Of a stretch of 33,596 bases of DNA, positions 24,501 to 30,500 are shown piece by piece. Under the pieces are notes generated by a model. That model was not told the origin of the DNA, did no database searches, and saw only the letters and a list, made by a program, of their open reading frames with translations. The stretch lies in the NCBI GenBank assembly GCA_019648995.1, contig BLXT01007159.1, positions 763,158 to 796,753 on the forward strand, read 5' to 3'. The translations under genes were made by a program, and so were the position numbers. This stretch comes from Plakobranchus ocellatus (lineage: Eukaryota > Mollusca > Gastropoda > Plakobranchidae). Positions within the stretch are counted from its first letter, which is position 1. Each line of letters begins with the position of its first letter.

Positions 24501-27500
24501 AAATACTTGCTTTAACAAAAGCTCAACAAAGTATAGAATCTGTAAATATTACCATGCCACTGGTTGCTCAATGTAAAACTTGGCTTGTCTCTCATAGTAG
24601 TTTTCTTCTGAGCACATTTCTAGCCAGTCCACCACAAGCTGAGGAATAAATTAGAAAGGGACTAAGCTTTAAAAAAAAATTAGCTCTCAAAACAGTAAAA
24701 ACACTGTTGCACTGATTACCATTCATAACAAAAGTTGAGAAAAATCAATTGCAATGATGATTTATTAGGCAGAAAATAATTACAAAAAAATACCAAAATG
24801 ACAAACCTGGCTTTGTCGAACAAGTGAATCTTTTTCAAACAAACGGTTCACAATATTCTGCTCACTCAAAGCCCAAACCTGTCAAATTTAGACATAAATA
24901 ATACTTGTTATAAAAACGAAAAATTCACAGCCAAATACGGATGGAGAAATAACAAAAAAAAATTTCTATCAAAGCCAAATGTGGGACGAAAATGATTAAA
25001 AACAATCATTAAGGCAATACTAAATCCATAACTCATCAAAAACAAAAACTAAACATTTAAAAGTGTTTTAGCCAATGGAATGAAATTAAAAGAACTTCAA
25101 TATGATTTTAAAAAATAATCCCTTACATGCTATTATGGTTCCTTGTTCATACATGGAAAACTGACTTGAACAAGCAGACAGCCTCAATGTACTTGTTTTA
25201 TTGCCACCATCTCAGTGGGTTGCTTATTACACTTGATCTACTGCATACAATAGTCACACTAGGACTACTACTACAGGCTTGTCTTAAAAACAAGATGCGT
25301 GTGATTTCATGTTGAGTACTGAATTCAGTGGCATGATGTTTTATCTAATTTAAAAAAAAAAAGAGAATGAGGGTTGTATCAGAAAAACTGCAATTGGAGA
25401 TGGTCAATAGGATACAGCTACCGCTTGACCAGCAGAGACAAAAAAGAAAAATAAAGGCAAAGAGATTTTCACATTTCAATTTGCTGTTGGACAGCAGGAC
25501 AGATGCTCAATTTCCAGGATGGCCCAGCGGATTTGAGACAAATCTGTATAAAACCAAAACACTTCTACAGATGAAAAACACAAACAGAAAAACAGCTTCA
25601 AGTAAGTGTTCAAAATCATATTTAAAAGCTACAAAGATCATGCACTTACCATTGTTTTGTTCTCTTCCTCACCATCATCTTCCATGAATTCATTATCTTT
25701 TTCCTCTGTCTCTAATCTGTCCTTGTACAAGCAGTGGAACAATGTCCATGTTTCTTTTTCAAGTTTCAGAACATCATAAGTAGTCATAGTTTTATTGAAT
25801 CTGGTGAAGACAAAACAGCATTCATGGTTCGAAACCATCATGAAAAGCAAAGAGAATATTGTTTAATAAACAAAATATAAAGCTTTTAACAGATGAAAAT
25901 GGTTTGAAGTTAATTCTCCTTAAGTCAGCTATTCATCTGATCTTGAAACAGCTCTGTTAAAACCATCATTCACAAAATAATATTAAAAACTTTTCAAAAG
26001 CACAAAATGAATGACAATAAGAGTATATCAATTTGAACCATAAGTATTTCATATTTACTTTGGTTGGTTGCGCACAATGCCACGCCTCAGTTTTTGTAGA
26101 ATATTGACTTGTTCTTCACACGCTGCCACATAGTCTTGCAATAAATTCATAGCCTGATGAGAGGCAGGACTTTGTCTCAAAGCATTGCTGAATGCTTCAA
26201 ATAGGCCGCGAGAGGCTGAAAATCAATTTCCGGAAAAATAAACATTATTGATATCATATAGCTACATCTAAAGAGTTTTGATAGAGCCAACAAATTCAAT
26301 TTTACCCTAAATCTAGACAGCTAAGAACAAAAATGAATTGGTAATTTGGATAAATAACATGGGGTGCTTTGAAATTACTAGAATAAAAGAAAAAAAAACA
26401 ACAGCAAATGTAAAAATCTATGTGAAACTTAGCATCTTGCTATGAAATATCTTGTTGCAATCATGCTTCTTAACTTTTAAAGATTCACTTGACAAGTCTT
26501 GTCTAAATTTTTTAGTGCTTGTCATGCACATTGAATTGGCATATATTTGAGTTTGCAATTTGCAATTTTACTAAATGTGAGCAAAATCATGGATACTTGC
26601 AGGAAATATTTGTTCCCTAGAAAAGTTTCCACCTAAGAAAATACAAGTTGAGACTACCATTTCAAAGTACTTTATTCTGAGGGATTATTACAATTAATAA
26701 CAACAACAACAAAATGTTTCTATCTAAATCACTTTGTTCAAGATCAGTACCTTTATTTCCGGGATCTTCATCACCTATAAAAGTGACATTTGAGAGAGTC
26801 ATATCCTCGGTTAACTCAACCTGAGAAAACAAAATAAAAATTTTTTATGAGAGACAAAAGATTTTCAAAAGATCTTTTTGCTTTTGGAAATACTATTGTC
26901 AAATATGATGAATGGCGTGGGTTTTTGAAGCATTGATAACATGTTTTCAAAGAAACAAAAAAACCTTAGAACAGCAGCAGCAGTAGCCTTATTACTATTA
27001 TTATTATCATTATCATCATTATTATTATATGCTTTCTTTTCTTTAATTTCATCATCGGGTTAAATATTTATAACATATTGAAATTCTTTTTTCTGTGTTA
27101 CCCCTAGTAAGCTAGTCTTTTAAAGAACTACAAGGATTTTAGGTCTGGATTACTCTATTTTTGGCGGAGGATTTTGGGCATGAAGGCAAAAAGAACAGTT
27201 TACATTAAGAATTCTCATTTGGTCTTCAAAAAAAAAAAAATAAATAAATAAAAAAAGAAAAGAAAAATAATGAATGCAAGAATTATTTCAAACCAGATCT
27301 TTCATGTTGAGGACTTACCCCTCCTTGAGTAATCTCTGTGAATTCTGTTTGGTATGGAGGGACCTCTTTTGGCACAGGACTTCTGATGGGCTGCATATAT
27401 GATGAAAACATTCAGATGTAGAAAAACCAACTTTTACGTTTGAATAACAATAGGTCAATAATATACCGAGTCAGAAATTCTAAAATTCTGTTCCATTATT

Positions 27501-30500
27501 TGTTTGGTTTAATTAAAAAATAAAAAAAAACATGCTTATTTGTGACGATGCTAACAAATTATACCAGTCCAAATAAGTCGCATTTTGAAGATTTATGACC
27601 TCATTATAACTTCAAAATGAATTCGTTAACTTATTACTTATTAAGTTAGAAAATTAAATCTGTGCCGAGTTCAAACAAAATCTTTTTTCTTTAATTATTG
27701 AAAATTTGAAATTTAGAAACTTAAATTGTCAAGAATATCATTTTTATTTCAAATATTAATCTGTGTCTCAAGCCCTAAACACTATCCTTAGTTTTCCATT
27801 CTGTCCTTGATATATTTCAATGTCCCTCCAAAACTTTCCAAATTTAAAATGAACCAAACAATTTTCTGGGACAAATTTAGGCCTGAACACAATCGATTTT
27901 CCAAAGGGAATAAACTTCATAGTATAAAAACAATGGGCACATTCAAACTTGATTCTTTAGCACAAAAATATTTTGTATTGTCACCAATCAATTATCTTCA
28001 GAGAGAGAGTAAATAGATAAAGAAAGACTGTTTGCATTCATGGTAAAAAAGCATGAATGGCTTCAAGAAAGCTTTTTGATGCAATGCCAAAAGTAGAAGA
28101 GCTTGCAATTTTTTTCTTTTGGATATGATTGTTGGCATGAATAGAGCATAATTGACACAGCTTAAGATCACCATAAAAATAGCAGTAGAAGTTAGGGGAG
28201 GTCTGGGATTCACTCAACTCAATGCGATGAAACGGTAAAAAATCTAAAGATAAGATAGCAACCAGACTTGTGGATCTGGAAATTTAGCAAATGCATAAAA
28301 ACTCACACAAATTGCTATCATCATTTCAAAGTTAATTTTCTCCCTTTTGTATTTTCTCTAATTGAAAATAAAATTAACAAATAAAACTTTTCTATATGTT
28401 ACTGCTAGAATAACTTGTGGCTAAGAAGTTGTAAACATGTTAGAAATATCACAATGTTAATGTGATAGAAATATGACACCTCATTTGGGTCACAGCAATT
28501 TTTTCTTCCCGTGCCAGATAATTAAAAATTTCTGATGAAGAGCACTGACAATCAATTTTTGTGCTATTAATACTTTTAAAACTTTTTTTTGTATGATTGT
28601 GGATTTTAAGTTCTAACAAGACGAAGTTAATATCGCCACTTTCAATGCATGTAAAACACAAAATTAACACATTAAAAGCAGAATAAAAAATGAAAGTTTA
28701 AACTGTTGACTGCACCTGATGCTTCACATTTGCTTGTCTTTTCCCTGGGGTGAATTTCAAAGCCTCGCTGATGTCAGAAGTATCTAGAGCTGAGTAAAAA
28801 AAAAAATGCTAGCCATTTATTTCATGAAAATCCTGAGAATTTTCCTTTATTCATTATTAAATTTTCTTTCTTTACAAAGCATATAACTTAAAATATTCTG
28901 ACAATTAGAATCCTCAAAGCCGCTATTAGTTTTATAATCCTATGCATATTTTCTTACAAGTTGGATTTTAGTCACAACATGTACTTTACACGATTGTACT
29001 AAAAAAAAAGAAAAAAAAAAAGGCTTTGCTAAATGAGAAAATTTTGCATGGTTTATTGCAGAGCCTTTTGGATTTAAGGCAGGAAAATCATGCACATCCC
29101 AAACAAAAAAATAATTGTTTCAAAGAACAGTTTATAAAATGTGGGATTTGAAAGAAGAAAAAAATGTTACTGAATCAATAAACCTAGGATTTAAAATACA
29201 AATGGGGGCAGATATTTAAATAATATTAGGCACTGTAGACAATACATATGGTGTCCTGACATAAAATTACAAGGGTTCAGAAATTTTAGCATCTCATCCT
29301 GATAGAGATACTTACAAGATAAATATCTCAAACCTCCCCTTGGTGTCCGTGTCATACGGTTGAGGGATGGTGACACAGCATCATTCAAAAGTTGCATAGC
29401 TGTTAAGTCATAAAGAGGCAAAAGTAAGACAAAAAAATCGTTACATCCACATCCATACGTCGGGGGTAACAAAATCACTTCATACTTTACATGGTAAAAA
29501 AATAATGGAGGGTTTTGGAAATGACCTCAGGTCAGTTCAATATTGATTTTCTATCAATCATTATTATGTAATCCTATGTGAAATTGAAATTTTGAGGAAT
29601 ACTTAAAAGCTGAAAGAAAATTCCCATTTTAAGCATTTTCAAACAATTAAAAACAAGCCTTGGGGTAACAAAATTACCATACGTGTACGGATAGGGTTAA
29701 ATCATTAGTGGAGGCAGAAATCTTGTTACAGCTGATTCAATTACTCAAGAACATAGAAAGATAATCATTAACAATATATCTTATAAAACTCAAAATAACA
29801 TTTACACTTTTAAACCCACCCTTCCTATAAAGTTGCTAGAGTGTTATTAAAGCATGAGAAAAAAAGATTCAATTGGCATTTCTATATTTCTGTTGATTAC
29901 ATCTAAAATCATATCAGTAGCAATTCAAGTATGTATGGTAATTTAGACTCCAAAAGAAGAATGCATAGCAGTAAATATTATTTTATCAAAATTTCAAGGA
30001 AGATACTGCTTTGATACATATTTACATCAAACTGTCAGACAGTTTACGATTAAATTAATTCAAGTTCAAACTGATAAATGAAAATTGTGGGTAAATTTCA
30101 TTAAAGAAAGTCAAAGAAAAAGGATCTATAGTACAGTGCTCAGAGTCAGAGACTTATCATTATCTATTTAAAATATTATCAATAATCAATGGTTGTAAGG
30201 AATTAAAGGTAAGCATAAAAGCTAACCCTTTAAGAAAAAAATATTTTCAATATCTTGGAGGGTCTATGAAAATTGCAATAACTTAACCTCCTTTATGGTA
30301 GATCAATGTCACTGTCAGCCCAAGGTGGGTTGCACCTCTGTGCTGCTGGCACAGCTGGGCAGTTTGTAAATAGCCGGCATGGCAGAAGAGAGTTGTAGAA
30401 ATCTCTTCAAAACCGTATTGATATTGTTTATTTTTTTAAAAATAAACATGTACATATTTTCTTAAAGTTTCCATCTAAAGTTAGCATTGTAGCCTAAGCC

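Noticed and set aside
25367..25687. 106-codon plus-strand frame
   Set aside because: It overlaps the splice site and antisense of nup107 exon 8, has low-complexity basic composition and no recognised similarity.
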